From the NCBI GenBank assembly GCA_947624025.1, contig CANQIJ010000002.1, positions 1 through 42,150 of the forward strand: a DNA stretch of 42,150 bases, in the 5' to 3' direction. The translations under genes and the position numbers were made by a program. Positions within the stretch are counted from its first letter, which is position 1; the number at the start of each line of letters is the position of its first letter. The notes below the pieces were generated by a model, which was not told the origin of the DNA, ran no database searches, and saw nothing but the letters and a program-made list of their open reading frames with translations. Below, piece by piece: positions 25,828 to 33,822 of the stretch. This stretch comes from an uncultured Lachnospiraceae bacterium (lineage in GTDB: Bacteria; Bacillota; Clostridia; Lachnospirales; Lachnospiraceae).

Positions 25828-26686
25828 TGGCAACCTCAACCATATACTGGCCGTATGCCGTCTTCATCAGTGGCTTAGCCAGCTCCAACAGTTGTTCCTT
25901 CGTGATAAAGCCTCTCTTGTAGGCGATCTCCTCGATGCAGGAGATATATAACCCCTGCCGCTTCTGGAACGCCGCGACGAAATCCGCCGCATCCAGCAGG
26001 GAATCGTGATTGCCGGTATCCAGCCACGCGAAGCCCCGGCCGAGCGTTTCCACATACAGCTCGCCTCTTCTCAGATATTCGTTGTTAATGCTGGTGATCT
26101 CGATCTCACCCCTTGCCGAGGGTTTTACGCCGGCGGCGATATCCACCACATCATTGTCATAGAAATAGAGTCCCGGCACCGCGTAATTGCTCTTAGGATG
26201 CTCCGGCTTTTCCTCGATCGAGACCGCCCTGCCGTTCTCGTCAAATTCCACCACGCCGTACTCTCTCGGATCCCTGACATAATAGCCGAAGATCGTCGCT
26301 CCCGACTGTCTTCCCGCCACCTCTCTAAGCACCCTGGAAAAGCTCTGTCCGTAGAAGATGTTGTCGCCCAGCACGAGCGCCACATTGTCCGAGCCGATAA
26401 AATCGGCGCCTATGATAAATGCGTCGGCCAGCCCGCGCGGAGACTCCTGCACAGCGTACTCCATCTTAAGCCCCAGCTGTTCGCCCGTTCCAAACAGTTC
26501 CTTAAAGACAGGCAGGTCTCTCGGGGTGGAAATGATCAGGATATCCCGTATTCCCGCCAGCATAAGAATAGACAGCGGATAATAGATCATCGGTTTATCG
26601 TATATCGGCATGATCTGCTTCGATATGGCTTTTGTAAGCGGATACAGGCGTGTGCCCGAGCCTCCCGCAAGTATGATACCTTTCAT
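25817..26686 (-). CDS. rfbA: Glucose-1-phosphate thymidylyltransferase
   Basis: ATG at 26686 behind GGAGGAGAGG gives 289 residues, the normal RmlA length. [18 protein letters not shown] is the nucleotide-binding start, with [23 protein letters not shown] and [20 protein letters not shown] further on. It joins dTTP and glucose-1-phosphate to make dTDP-glucose, the first step of dTDP-rhamnose synthesis, and is usually inhibited by dTDP-rhamnose. It follows rmlB by about 90 bases. Also called rmlA. Confidence 0.97.
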   Translation of the reverse strand: MKGIILAGGSGTRLYPLTKAISKQIMPIYDKPMIYYPLSILMLAGIRDILIISTPRDLPVFKELFGTGEQLGLKMEYAVQESPRGLADAFIIGADFIGSDNVALVLGDNIFYGQSFSRVLREVAGRQSGATIFGYYVRDPREYGVVEFDENGRAVSIEEKPEHPKSNYAVPGLYFYDNDVVDIAAGVKPSARGEIEITSINNEYLRRGELYVETLGRGFAWLDTGNHDSLLDAADFVAAFQKRQGLYISCIEEIAYKRGFITKEQLLELAKPLMKTAYGQYMVEVANGL

Positions 26687-26775
26687 GTTCCTCTCCTCCG
26701 GAGCGTTTACGTAGGACCGGCGCATCAGCGCGATCCTGCAAGCCGCCCCTGTCTAAAGCAGCCCCGGCAGCCGTG

Positions 26776-27855
26776 TCACTGCCTGTACATCTCTTCGTAA
26801 TATTTCTGGTAATCGCCGCTTGTCACGTTGCGCATCCAGTCCTCATGTTCAAAAAACCATCGGATCGTGCGGCGTATGCCGTCCTTAAACATCGTTTCCG
26901 GCTCCCAGCCGATCTGTGACCTGATCTTGTCCGGCGCGATCGCATATCTTCTGTCGTGGCCCTTGCGGTCCTCCACATAGGTGATCAGATCCTCGCTGAC
27001 AAGCGCCCTGCGCGGATCATCCTCCGGCAGCATTTCCCTAAGCGTCTCCAAGATGATCTTAATGATCTCTATATTCTGCTTTTCATTGTGGCCGCCGACA
27101 TTGTAGGTTTCAAAGAGCCGCCCCTTCTCCTGCACCATATCGATCGCCTTGGCATGATCCTCCACGTACAGCCAGTCGCGGACGTTGCGGCCATCCCCGT
27201 ATACCGGAAGCTTTTTCCCGTGCAGCGCGTTATTGATGATCAGCGGAATCAGCTTCTCCGGGAACTGGTACGGGCCGTAATTGTTGGAGCAGTTCGTAAT
27301 ATTGGCCGGAAATTTATAGGTATCCATATAGGCTCTCACCAGCATGTCCGATCCCGCCTTGCTCGCGGAGTAAGGACTGTGGGGCGCATACGGAGTCGTC
27401 TCATAGAAATATCCGCCGTCCTCTTCCAGAGAGCCGTACACTTCGTCGGTAGAAACATGCAGGAATTTCTTATCGGGCTTAAAGCCGCCCTCCGGAAGCT
27501 CCCATGCCGCCTTGGCGCAGTTTAACATCACAGCCGTGCCAAGCACATTGGTCCGCACAAAGACCTCCGGATCCTTAATGCTTCTGTCCACATGGCTTTC
27601 CGCCGCGAAATGGACTACCCTGTCAATATCGTTCTTCGCAAAGATGTCCGCGATCGCCTCTTTGTCGCATATATCCGCTTTGACAAAGGCGTAGTTGTCC
27701 CTGTTCTCGACATCCTTGAGATTCTCCAGATTGCCCGCATAAGTGAGGGCATCCACGTTGATGATCCGTATATCGTTATCGTATTTGCGAAACATATAAT
27801 GGATATAGTTGGAGCCGATGAAGCCGGCACCGCCTGTTACAAGATAAGTCCTCAT
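26776..27855 (-). CDS. rfbB: dTDP-glucose 4,6-dehydratase
   Basis: The 359-residue protein is full length for RmlB. It has the NAD-binding VTGGAGFIGSNY, the substrate motif STDEVYG, the catalytic YSASKAGSD, and the family motif NNYGPYQFPEKLIPL. It converts dTDP-glucose to dTDP-4-keto-6-deoxyglucose, the second step of the pathway. AAGGAG precedes the ATG. It is the first gene of the long operon and has a clear promoter. Also called rmlB. Confidence 0.97.
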   Translation of the reverse strand: MRTYLVTGGAGFIGSNYIHYMFRKYDNDIRIINVDALTYAGNLENLKDVENRDNYAFVKADICDKEAIADIFAKNDIDRVVHFAAESHVDRSIKDPEVFVRTNVLGTAVMLNCAKAAWELPEGGFKPDKKFLHVSTDEVYGSLEEDGGYFYETTPYAPHSPYSASKAGSDMLVRAYMDTYKFPANITNCSNNYGPYQFPEKLIPLIINNALHGKKLPVYGDGRNVRDWLYVEDHAKAIDMVQEKGRLFETYNVGGHNEKQNIEIIKIILETLREMLPEDDPRRALVSEDLITYVEDRKGHDRRYAIAPDKIRSQIGWEPETMFKDGIRRTIRWFFEHEDWMRNVTSGDYQKYYEEMYRQ

Positions 27856-27885
27856 CCGTTTTCTCCTTGCCGCTTTTTCTTATCT

Positions 27886-27914
27886 ATTGTACTATGAGTG
27901 CTCATAAAGCGCAA
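27886..27914 (-). promoter_or_regulatory. Promoter of the rmlB-led polysaccharide operon
   Basis: On the minus strand TTGCGC, a 17-base spacer and TACAAT lie about 30 bases before rmlB. The -35 is only partly canonical, so an activator may help. Confidence 0.65.
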
Positions 27915-27945
27915 GCGGCGTCAGATCTTTATCTTCTGCGCCGCT
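27914..27945 (-). terminator. Hairpin between the large GH25 gene and rmlB
   Basis: AGCGGCG and CGCCGCT form the outer stem. CAGA and TCTG extend it past a single bulged base. It follows the GH25 stop by 23 bases and touches the -35 box of the rmlB promoter. The T-tract is weak. Confidence 0.6.
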
Positions 27946-27968
27946 CACATGGAAATATGCCGCATCCC

Positions 27969-30698
27969 TTAATATGCCATATAGCTTATGTTCATATCTA
28001 CGTTGCCGTTTATCCCGCTGATCCTGCCCTTGGAGGAATACTGCCACATATCGTGCCTGGTCGCCGTATAAGTCGGCGCGCTTGCATACTGCGCAAGCCA
28101 GATCTTATAGCCGGTCAGGCTGGCGGTATTGATCTTCTCGGTAAACCATGTCTTATTCGCATAGATGCCTGCCGAATACCCGGAATCCTGTACGGTCGCG
28201 CAGAATGCCTTGCACACCGCCGTTCTCATCTCCCTGCTCACACCGTCGCCCCGGCCGCCGCTCGACTCCACATCCAAAAAGATCGGATAATCAAGACCGT
28301 ACCCGCTGACAAGTCCGATCGCCATGGAAGCCTCCAGTACCGCCTCCACTTCGTTGACAGCCTGGCTGAAGAAATAGACTCCGACCTTCAGGCCGGCCGC
28401 CTTTGCTCCCTTGATATTGCTTCTGAATTTCGGATCCTCAATCAGCGCGCCGCTGGAGGAGCCTCTGTAACCGCACCGGATGATCACATAAGACACGCCG
28501 GAATTTTTGACGGCATTCCAATCGATATTGCCGTTCCACTTGGATACGTCGATTCCCATCGTTCCCGATCCCTGGGAAAGCCTGCCGTCGCTTCCGAAAT
28601 TATATCTGGCGCCCTGGATGACCTGCTCGCCCGTCACGTAATTGCCGTTTTTATCATAATAATACACATAACCGTCTATCGTCTGCCACCCGGTATAGGA
28701 ATACACCGCTTTCTGCAGGTAGAATTTCATGCCGTCCGCGTAGTAATCGGCATAGGTCGCCTCCACATAGCCTCCGTCCTTCCTGATATAGACCTGATTG
28801 CCGTTCTTATCCTTGAGCTTGGCCTGGCTGTCGACCTGCTTTTCCGTCTTCTCGACCGTAACCTTACAGGTGGCGGATGCGTCGCCGCACTTAACCGTGA
28901 TCGTGGCCGTCCCTGCGGCGATTCCCTTAAGCTCTGCCGTGGCCGCGTTCTGGCTCACGATCTGAACAATCTTCTCATCGCTGCTCGACCAAGCGACCGT
29001 ACCGCCCTCGGGAGTCGTCTTTGCCACAGCCTGTCCCGTGCCGCCGACCGACAGCGTAGCGGGGCAGCTCGAAACAGCTACCGAATATTGGTCGGGCGTG
29101 TTTGTTTCGCCCTCCCCCTGAGCCTTACATTTTGAACTGTCCTCTTTGCAGACCGGGCAGTTCTGATCAACCCGGTCCGATGTACAGCGGCTCGTGCAGT
29201 TACATATCGGGGAATCGGTATCCTTCGGCTGCTCGGGCTCGGTGATCTCCCTGCCGACGCAGTTCTCCGGATGCTCCCTGCAGACCGGACAGGTGCCGAT
29301 CCTGGAGGAATCCGTACAATGCGGGCCTTCCGGATCGCATGTACAGGTCTGCTGTTCCTCCGGCGATGTCGCCTCACGCCCCATACAATTATCGAGACTG
29401 GCTCCGCATGCCGCACAGTCGGGATTGGCTTCGCCTACACATTTATTTTCACAGATACAGTCGTCGGGGCCCCATCCCTCCTCCGTCTCGGAGGTCGTGA
29501 CGATCTGTGCCCCTCCGGTTTCTACGATCTTCATAAAGCCTCCGGCCCTGCCGCTCAGCGACGGATCCGGAATATTGTCTTTGCTGATCTCCTCGTAGCT
29601 CTCGTCCGAATTGATGAGCGTCTTGGTGGATTCCACCCACTCAACGGTATCCTGGAGCGCCGATTCCACCGCGGTATCCTGTTTAGCGGTATCCTCAACG
29701 GCCGCATTGACCTCCGCCTCGGTCTTTACCTCATCGGCGACCTCCACCTTCTTATAGGCGATCGTATCCGTAACCTTGACGCTCACAGCCGAGGAAGGCA
29801 GCAGATAATTCTCAAATCCGCTCTCCTTAAAAGGTTTGGCCGTCACCTGATAGGTGCCCGCATCCAGTCCCGTCTGATAGATGATGCCGTCCTTATCCTC
29901 ATCCTTCAGATCGAAGGTCTTCTTGCCGTTTGACACCTCCACGGTAAACGGCACACTGCCGATCAGCTTTCCCGTCGCCTTATTGACAAATTTGATCTTA
30001 AGGTCGGACTGTACCGAGGTCAGATTGACGGTGACCTCGATCCCCTCCTTCTTTTCCTCTGTCTGTTCCGTGACCTCTTCCGGTTCTTCCAGATCGATCA
30101 TAGCCGCCAGCCGCGCCGATTCGGATACCGCCACAAGCCCGCTCTCGCCGATCACGGAAACGCCCTCGATCTGTTCGCCGACCGACGCAAAGGTCTCGAT
30201 CTGCTTCTCCACGTTCCTGGCGTTCACATACAGCGAACCGGAGACAATCACGCCCGCGATCACGACAATGCCCAGCATGGCCACGATCATGTCCAGAACC
30301 GTCATTTCCTCCAGGAACCGCCTGAAGCGCACAAACACCCCGTCGTCTTCATCATAATCGTATTCGTCGTCGTCATCATCCTCGTCGTCGTATTCGTCGT
30401 CGTCGAAGTCCTCATCATCCTCTTCCCCGTCGAAGTCTTCGTCTTCCTCGAAATCCTCTTCTTCGAGCTCCTCATCGTCCTCTTCTTCATCGTAACGCGA
30501 CGACGCCTTCCGTCCATCCGTACGTCCCCGCCCGTTCCGAGCAGATTCTATCATCTCATCGTCCAGGCATAAGAACTCAAGCGTATCGTCAGTCACAGTG
30601 TCTTCGTCTTCCTCGTCAAAGCCTTCCTCACCGAGAAATTCCTCCAGAAGCTCTTCCCCGGCCAAATGTTTCTTACTGCTGTTCTTATTGTCCTTCAT
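27969..30698 (-). CDS. Large membrane-anchored multidomain GH25 muramidase
   Basis: ATG at 30698 behind GGAGGAAAG gives 909 residues. Order of domains: a very acidic cytoplasmic tail (almost only D and E at about 68-118); one membrane segment at about 132-158; a Cna-B-like domain at about 226-320; a Cys-rich region at about 413-528 with three related units; a Big2-type Ig domain at about 537-618 (WSSSDEKIVQIVS); cell-wall-binding-like repeats at about 627-708 (GWQTIDGYVYYYDKNGNYVT); and GH25 at about 713-909, with GIDVSKWN and the acidic pair in FLDVESS. It should cut peptidoglycan near the membrane. There is no LPXTG motif. It is a paralogue of the smaller GH25 protein in the rml operon. Confidence 0.93.
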   Translation of the reverse strand: MKDNKNSSKKHLAGEELLEEFLGEEGFDEEDEDTVTDDTLEFLCLDDEMIESARNGRGRTDGRKASSRYDEEEDDEELEEEDFEEDEDFDGEEDDEDFDDDEYDDEDDDDDEYDYDEDDGVFVRFRRFLEEMTVLDMIVAMLGIVVIAGVIVSGSLYVNARNVEKQIETFASVGEQIEGVSVIGESGLVAVSESARLAAMIDLEEPEEVTEQTEEKKEGIEVTVNLTSVQSDLKIKFVNKATGKLIGSVPFTVEVSNGKKTFDLKDEDKDGIIYQTGLDAGTYQVTAKPFKESGFENYLLPSSAVSVKVTDTIAYKKVEVADEVKTEAEVNAAVEDTAKQDTAVESALQDTVEWVESTKTLINSDESYEEISKDNIPDPSLSGRAGGFMKIVETGGAQIVTTSETEEGWGPDDCICENKCVGEANPDCAACGASLDNCMGREATSPEEQQTCTCDPEGPHCTDSSRIGTCPVCREHPENCVGREITEPEQPKDTDSPICNCTSRCTSDRVDQNCPVCKEDSSKCKAQGEGETNTPDQYSVAVSSCPATLSVGGTGQAVAKTTPEGGTVAWSSSDEKIVQIVSQNAATAELKGIAAGTATITVKCGDASATCKVTVEKTEKQVDSQAKLKDKNGNQVYIRKDGGYVEATYADYYADGMKFYLQKAVYSYTGWQTIDGYVYYYDKNGNYVTGEQVIQGARYNFGSDGRLSQGSGTMGIDVSKWNGNIDWNAVKNSGVSYVIIRCGYRGSSSGALIEDPKFRSNIKGAKAAGLKVGVYFFSQAVNEVEAVLEASMAIGLVSGYGLDYPIFLDVESSGGRGDGVSREMRTAVCKAFCATVQDSGYSAGIYANKTWFTEKINTASLTGYKIWLAQYASAPTYTATRHDMWQYSSKGRISGINGNVDMNISYMAY
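29115..29460 (-). repeat. Three Cys-rich tandem units in the large GH25 protein
   Basis: Three units of roughly 38 residues share a pattern of C-x-C, a middle C, C-x-x-C and a final C. The first two close with NCMGRE and NCVGRE; the third closes with KCKAQG. The even spacing suggests small disulfide-bonded or metal-binding knots. They are linked by acidic and Pro-rich stretches. Confidence 0.75.
30345..30497 (-). repeat. Asp/Glu-rich low-complexity tract in the GH25 cytoplasmic tail
   Basis: About 50 codons are nearly all GAC, GAT, GAG or GAA, giving runs such as EDDEDFDDDEYDDEDDDDD. The DNA is a degenerate GAN-repeat and could change length in frame. Confidence 0.85.
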
Positions 30699-30888
30699 CT
30701 TTCCTCCGCAGCGAATCCGCCCCACAGCAGAACAGTCTGCCGGCGATGCGGTCCTCTTGTCCTTATGTAAACCCTTATTTTTTAACAATTTTGTAACATT
30801 TTATCCTGCTCTCTGATGCCGCCCCCACAGATCATTTCGGGAGAATTGCGGCGTAATTGTCGAGAAGCAGGCTGTTAAACCTGTTTCG

Positions 30889-30917
30889 ATTGTAACATAA
30901 AACTGTAATAACATCAA
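30889..30917 (-). promoter_or_regulatory. Promoter of the large GH25 gene
   Basis: On the minus strand TTGATG, a 17-base spacer and TACAAT. The start codon lies about 190 bases downstream, so the leader is long. Confidence 0.6.
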
Positions 30918-31019
30918 GGTAATTTGCAATTCTTCCGAATTTAGTAAGATTTACATAATATTTGTATCTTTGCGCGATATTTAACATCGCTTAAAACGCT
31001 ATATTCCGTTAAAATACGC

Positions 31020-31048
31020 TTGACTTTATCTTCCATAACTGACACAAT
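31020..31048 (+). promoter_or_regulatory. Probable promoter of the zinc-ribbon gene
   Basis: TTGACT, a 17-base spacer and CACAAT (4 of 6 consensus bases) end about 57 bases before the ATG. Confidence 0.5.
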
Positions 31049-31104
31049 ACAAGTGCAACCTTACAATTTCAACATTCATTTTAATTCAAAAAGGGGATTT
31101 TACT

Positions 31105-31428
31105 ATGATGTACATGCACTATTGTAAGCGTTGCCACCGGGTCTATATGTTAAACGGGCATAAGCAGATGTGTCCCAAGTGCCGTGAACAGATCACGGAG
31201 TTAAAGATCTCTTACATGGATTATGTCACGATGGATATGAATGCCCGGGAACAGTTAAACAGCTACTGCGCAGACGAAGAGCATCTGCAAAGTCTCAGTA
31301 CTACATACCGTATGTACAAATACAGCAAGTGGTACAAAGAGCTACAGGAACAGTTCCCGCAGACAACTATCCTGACATATCCTGTGGCAGAGAGAGCCCC
31401 GATGGATAACGCAGTGTCCATGGTCTGA
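31105..31428 (+). CDS. Small zinc-ribbon protein of unknown function
   Basis: The 107-residue protein starts at ATG behind AGGGG. The N-terminus has CKRC and CPKC 16 residues apart, a classic zinc-ribbon pattern. The rest is mostly helical and rich in Tyr and charged residues (YRMYKYSKWYKELQEQF), with no membrane segment. I do not recognise the family. A zinc ribbon would allow nucleic-acid or protein binding, so a regulatory role is possible. It is a single-gene unit with its own promoter and a strong terminator. Confidence 0.8.
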   Translation: MMYMHYCKRCHRVYMLNGHKQMCPKCREQITELKISYMDYVTMDMNAREQLNSYCADEEHLQSLSTTYRMYKYSKWYKELQEQFPQTTILTYPVAERAPMDNAVSMV

Positions 31429-31449
31429 CTTCCATGCGGCACGGCCCTG

Positions 31450-31487
31450 GAGCGCTTCCGAAGATCGTAAGGATCTTTGGGGCGCTC
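31450..31487 (+). terminator. Terminator of the zinc-ribbon gene
   Basis: GAGCGC/GCGCTC outer stem and GAAGATC/GATCTTT inner stem around a 5-base loop, followed by ATTTTCTGT. It lies 22 bases after the stop codon. Confidence 0.8.
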
Positions 31488-31670
31488 ATTTTCTGTCGGT
31501 CCGAAGCGTTTCTTACCCGCGCTCTTCCCCATTTTCCGTTCCGCACCGCATCGGCCGCTTCCGGTAAAAAGAAAGATTTTATTAAAAAAACAGGAATACA
31601 TGGATTTTTAGACCGTTTCATAGTAAAATAAACAGAGCAGGCGGTCAAACGCCCGCCAAAGGAGGACTTT

Positions 31671-32714
31671 ATGAAACACGAACCCACAGGGCAGGAACCC
31701 ATATCCGATGATCGAAACGACGCACCGGAAGACCGTGCGCCCGAGCAGGATACGCCGGGCAGACGCCTGCCCGTTAATATCCATGCGCTCATACTGTGCG
31801 CCATCGTACTGATCGTGGCCTTCTCCGCATACCGGTTATACAGATGGAACAAGGGCGTTCCGTCCGATTACGACCCGGACTATCAGACCACCGACTTTGA
31901 CATCGAGACCATGGACAATATCATTCCGCTGCTGCCGGAAAAGCTTGAGGGGCACGAAGACGATGGCGTAACTACCATCTTATGTCTCGGCGATGATCCT
32001 TTTTCCCTGAACCAGGGCGAAAACGGACTGGCGGAGCAGATTGCCGCCAAGACAAAGGCCACAGTCTATAACGGCTCTTTTACGGGCACAACGATCGCGG
32101 CCGGATATCCGACCTATAACGACTGGTACATGATCGATGCGTTTTCCTTTTCCTATGTGGCGCAGAGCCTGGCCAGCGGTGATTTTGACCAGATGAAGCA
32201 CGCCGCCGCCTTAAGCTACGACGAGTCCTTTCCCCGCACGGCAGAGCTGCTGGAATCGATCGATATGAACAGCGTGGACGTGATATGCATCATGTACGAT
32301 GCCAGCGACTATATCAACCTGCGGCCATGCGACGACCCGAACGCGCCCTACGACATCGTAACCTATACCGGCGCGCTGCGAAGCGGTATCACCGCGATAC
32401 AGGAGGCATACCCGCATATCCGTATCGTTGTCATGTCGCATACGTTCTGCCACTCGATCGGCGAGGACGGCAATTTCCAGAACGGCGACCGCACGGATCT
32501 CGGGAACGGGACCATAAGCCACTATTGGCAGAAGGAGATGGATGCCTGCATGGACTGCGGCGTTTCCTTCATCGACAATTTCTACGGCTCCGTCAACGAA
32601 GACAACTATCTGGACTACATGACGGACTATATCCATTTCAACGACGCCGGCCGGGAGCTGCTCGCCCGCAGATTCGCGGAATGCATTTTCCCCGAGTCTT
32701 CGGATGCGCAATAA
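31671..32714 (+). CDS. Membrane-anchored SGNH-like protein with altered nucleophile motif
   Basis: The 347-residue protein starts behind a strong AAAGGAGG. A Pro- and acid-rich cytoplasmic tail is followed by a membrane segment at about 37-57 (ALILCAIVLIVAFSAYRLY), then an outside domain. That domain has an SGNH layout: CLGDDPFS at 105-111 in the place of GDS, YDASDYI in the place of the Asn block, and the DxxH block at Asp319 and His322 (TDYIHFND). The nucleophile Ser is replaced by Asp109; a Ser two residues on (PFS) could stand in. Such proteins often modify surface glycans. It converges on an O-acylation gene pair. Activity is uncertain. Confidence 0.75.
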   Translation: MKHEPTGQEPISDDRNDAPEDRAPEQDTPGRRLPVNIHALILCAIVLIVAFSAYRLYRWNKGVPSDYDPDYQTTDFDIETMDNIIPLLPEKLEGHEDDGVTTILCLGDDPFSLNQGENGLAEQIAAKTKATVYNGSFTGTTIAAGYPTYNDWYMIDAFSFSYVAQSLASGDFDQMKHAAALSYDESFPRTAELLESIDMNSVDVICIMYDASDYINLRPCDDPNAPYDIVTYTGALRSGITAIQEAYPHIRIVVMSHTFCHSIGEDGNFQNGDRTDLGNGTISHYWQKEMDACMDCGVSFIDNFYGSVNEDNYLDYMTDYIHFNDAGRELLARRFAECIFPESSDAQ

Positions 32715-32725
32715 TGACACCCGTG

Positions 32726-33781
32726 TCAGTATTGCGTTGAAAACAACGTTTCAAAATCAAACCTGTCGATCACGGCGCGCATATGCTCCAGCGCGCCTTT
32801 CATTTCGTCTCCGCTTGTCACCTCACAGGTCCCGTCTGCGAAGCATTCGGTCATATACCGGTTGATATCCCTGTGATAATGGGTGTAGTCCGCATAATTG
32901 TTCAGATCCGTCACGATCTTCTCCTGATCGGCAAAAAAGAATACGCGCACGTTATCATAAGACAGCAGAGTATCGGTAATATACTGATATTCCGCCATTG
33001 TCGCTTCCAGATGGTTCTCCGTCATCACATCGTTCCAATACAGGATGCTGTACGGCGGGAAAAAGATATAAAAAACGGTATCCGGATTCTGTTCGATATA
33101 CGGACAGATGTTGACGCGGAGATTTTTTTCAACGCTTTCAAGGTACGCGTCCGGGGCAGCTTCCGTCTCTGACCTCGCCGGCGGTTCGTAGTTGTGCATG
33201 ACCCACTGGATATTATAATATTCATCGGTCCACCAGCTCTCATAGACCGTGGCAAGATCCGTCTTCTCCGAATCGGCGAGCGGCCGCAGGATATAGTTGA
33301 GCACAACGTCTTTGTTGAAGAGATAGCGCACATCATTGAGAAGATTATCGTCGTAGAGGTACGCCGGAATCGGGTATTTCGTCTCGTCCACGCCGCCGCT
33401 GTAGGTCATCACATCCACGCCGAGGAATACCGAATCCACTTCCCGTCCGCTGTCAAAGATAATCTCCATGATATTAGCCTGATCCTTAGGATAAGCTCCG
33501 CTGTAACACAATTTGACCGTATGAAGCCCCAGTAATTCCTCAAACCAGCGGGTGTCAAAGTTCACCGTCATGGAAGAGCCCAGGATCACACTGTCGTATT
33601 CCAGATTTTTGGCCATACCCGGATTCTGGGAAAGCTGATTGTCCACAAGATACGGAAAATGCGCAAGCGGCGCATGGTATTGAAAAAAAGGATCCACCCA
33701 GATCACCAATGCCGCCGTGAGGACCAGGAATACCAATAGGAATACCGCCAGGGATACCGTCCACTTTTTGAATCTGTTCAT
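32726..33781 (-). CDS. Membrane-anchored SGNH-like acyltransferase partner (DltD/AlgJ-like role)
   Basis: The 351-residue protein has one N-terminal membrane segment (VSLAVFLLVFLVLTAALVIWV) and an outward domain. The nucleophile block is SVILGSSMT, and a Asp-His block is seen as ADYTHYHRD near residue 295. Proteins with this layout work with an MBOAT acyltransferase to place acyl groups on glycans, as DltD does with DltB and AlgJ/X with AlgI. The MBOAT gene ends 42 bases upstream, so the two form a unit. The exact family is not recognised. Confidence 0.78.
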   Translation of the reverse strand: MNRFKKWTVSLAVFLLVFLVLTAALVIWVDPFFQYHAPLAHFPYLVDNQLSQNPGMAKNLEYDSVILGSSMTVNFDTRWFEELLGLHTVKLCYSGAYPKDQANIMEIIFDSGREVDSVFLGVDVMTYSGGVDETKYPIPAYLYDDNLLNDVRYLFNKDVVLNYILRPLADSEKTDLATVYESWWTDEYYNIQWVMHNYEPPARSETEAAPDAYLESVEKNLRVNICPYIEQNPDTVFYIFFPPYSILYWNDVMTENHLEATMAEYQYITDTLLSYDNVRVFFFADQEKIVTDLNNYADYTHYHRDINRYMTECFADGTCEVTSGDEMKGALEHMRAVIDRFDFETLFSTQY

Positions 33782-33822
33782 AACCTCTGCCCCGTTACCC
33801 GTTCGTGTAAGCGCCGGGTTTC

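Larger units (their letters stand above)
30699..31104. other. Divergent intergenic region between the large GH25 and zinc-ribbon genes
   Basis: This 406-base, AT-rich stretch holds no convincing gene. It contains the GH25 promoter on the minus strand and a probable promoter for the zinc-ribbon gene on the plus strand. Three related words (TTAACATCGCT, TTAAAACGCT, TTAAAATACGCT) at 30981-31020 sit just upstream of the plus-strand -35 box and may be regulator sites. Confidence 0.6.

Noticed and set aside
27867-29135. 422-residue plus-strand ORF opposite the large GH25 gene
   Set aside because: It covers the GH25 domain in antisense, and its composition is shadow-like. The GH25 motifs on the minus strand are unmistakable.
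30345-30497. GAN-repeat tract as a CRISPR or DNA satellite
   Set aside because: There are no spacers. The tract stays in frame and simply codes for an Asp/Glu-rich tail.
24475-30698. The two GH25 genes as phage endolysins
   Set aside because: There is no holin, phage structural gene or integrase nearby. Both proteins carry N-terminal membrane anchors and Cna-B-like domains, and one is coupled to rmlA.
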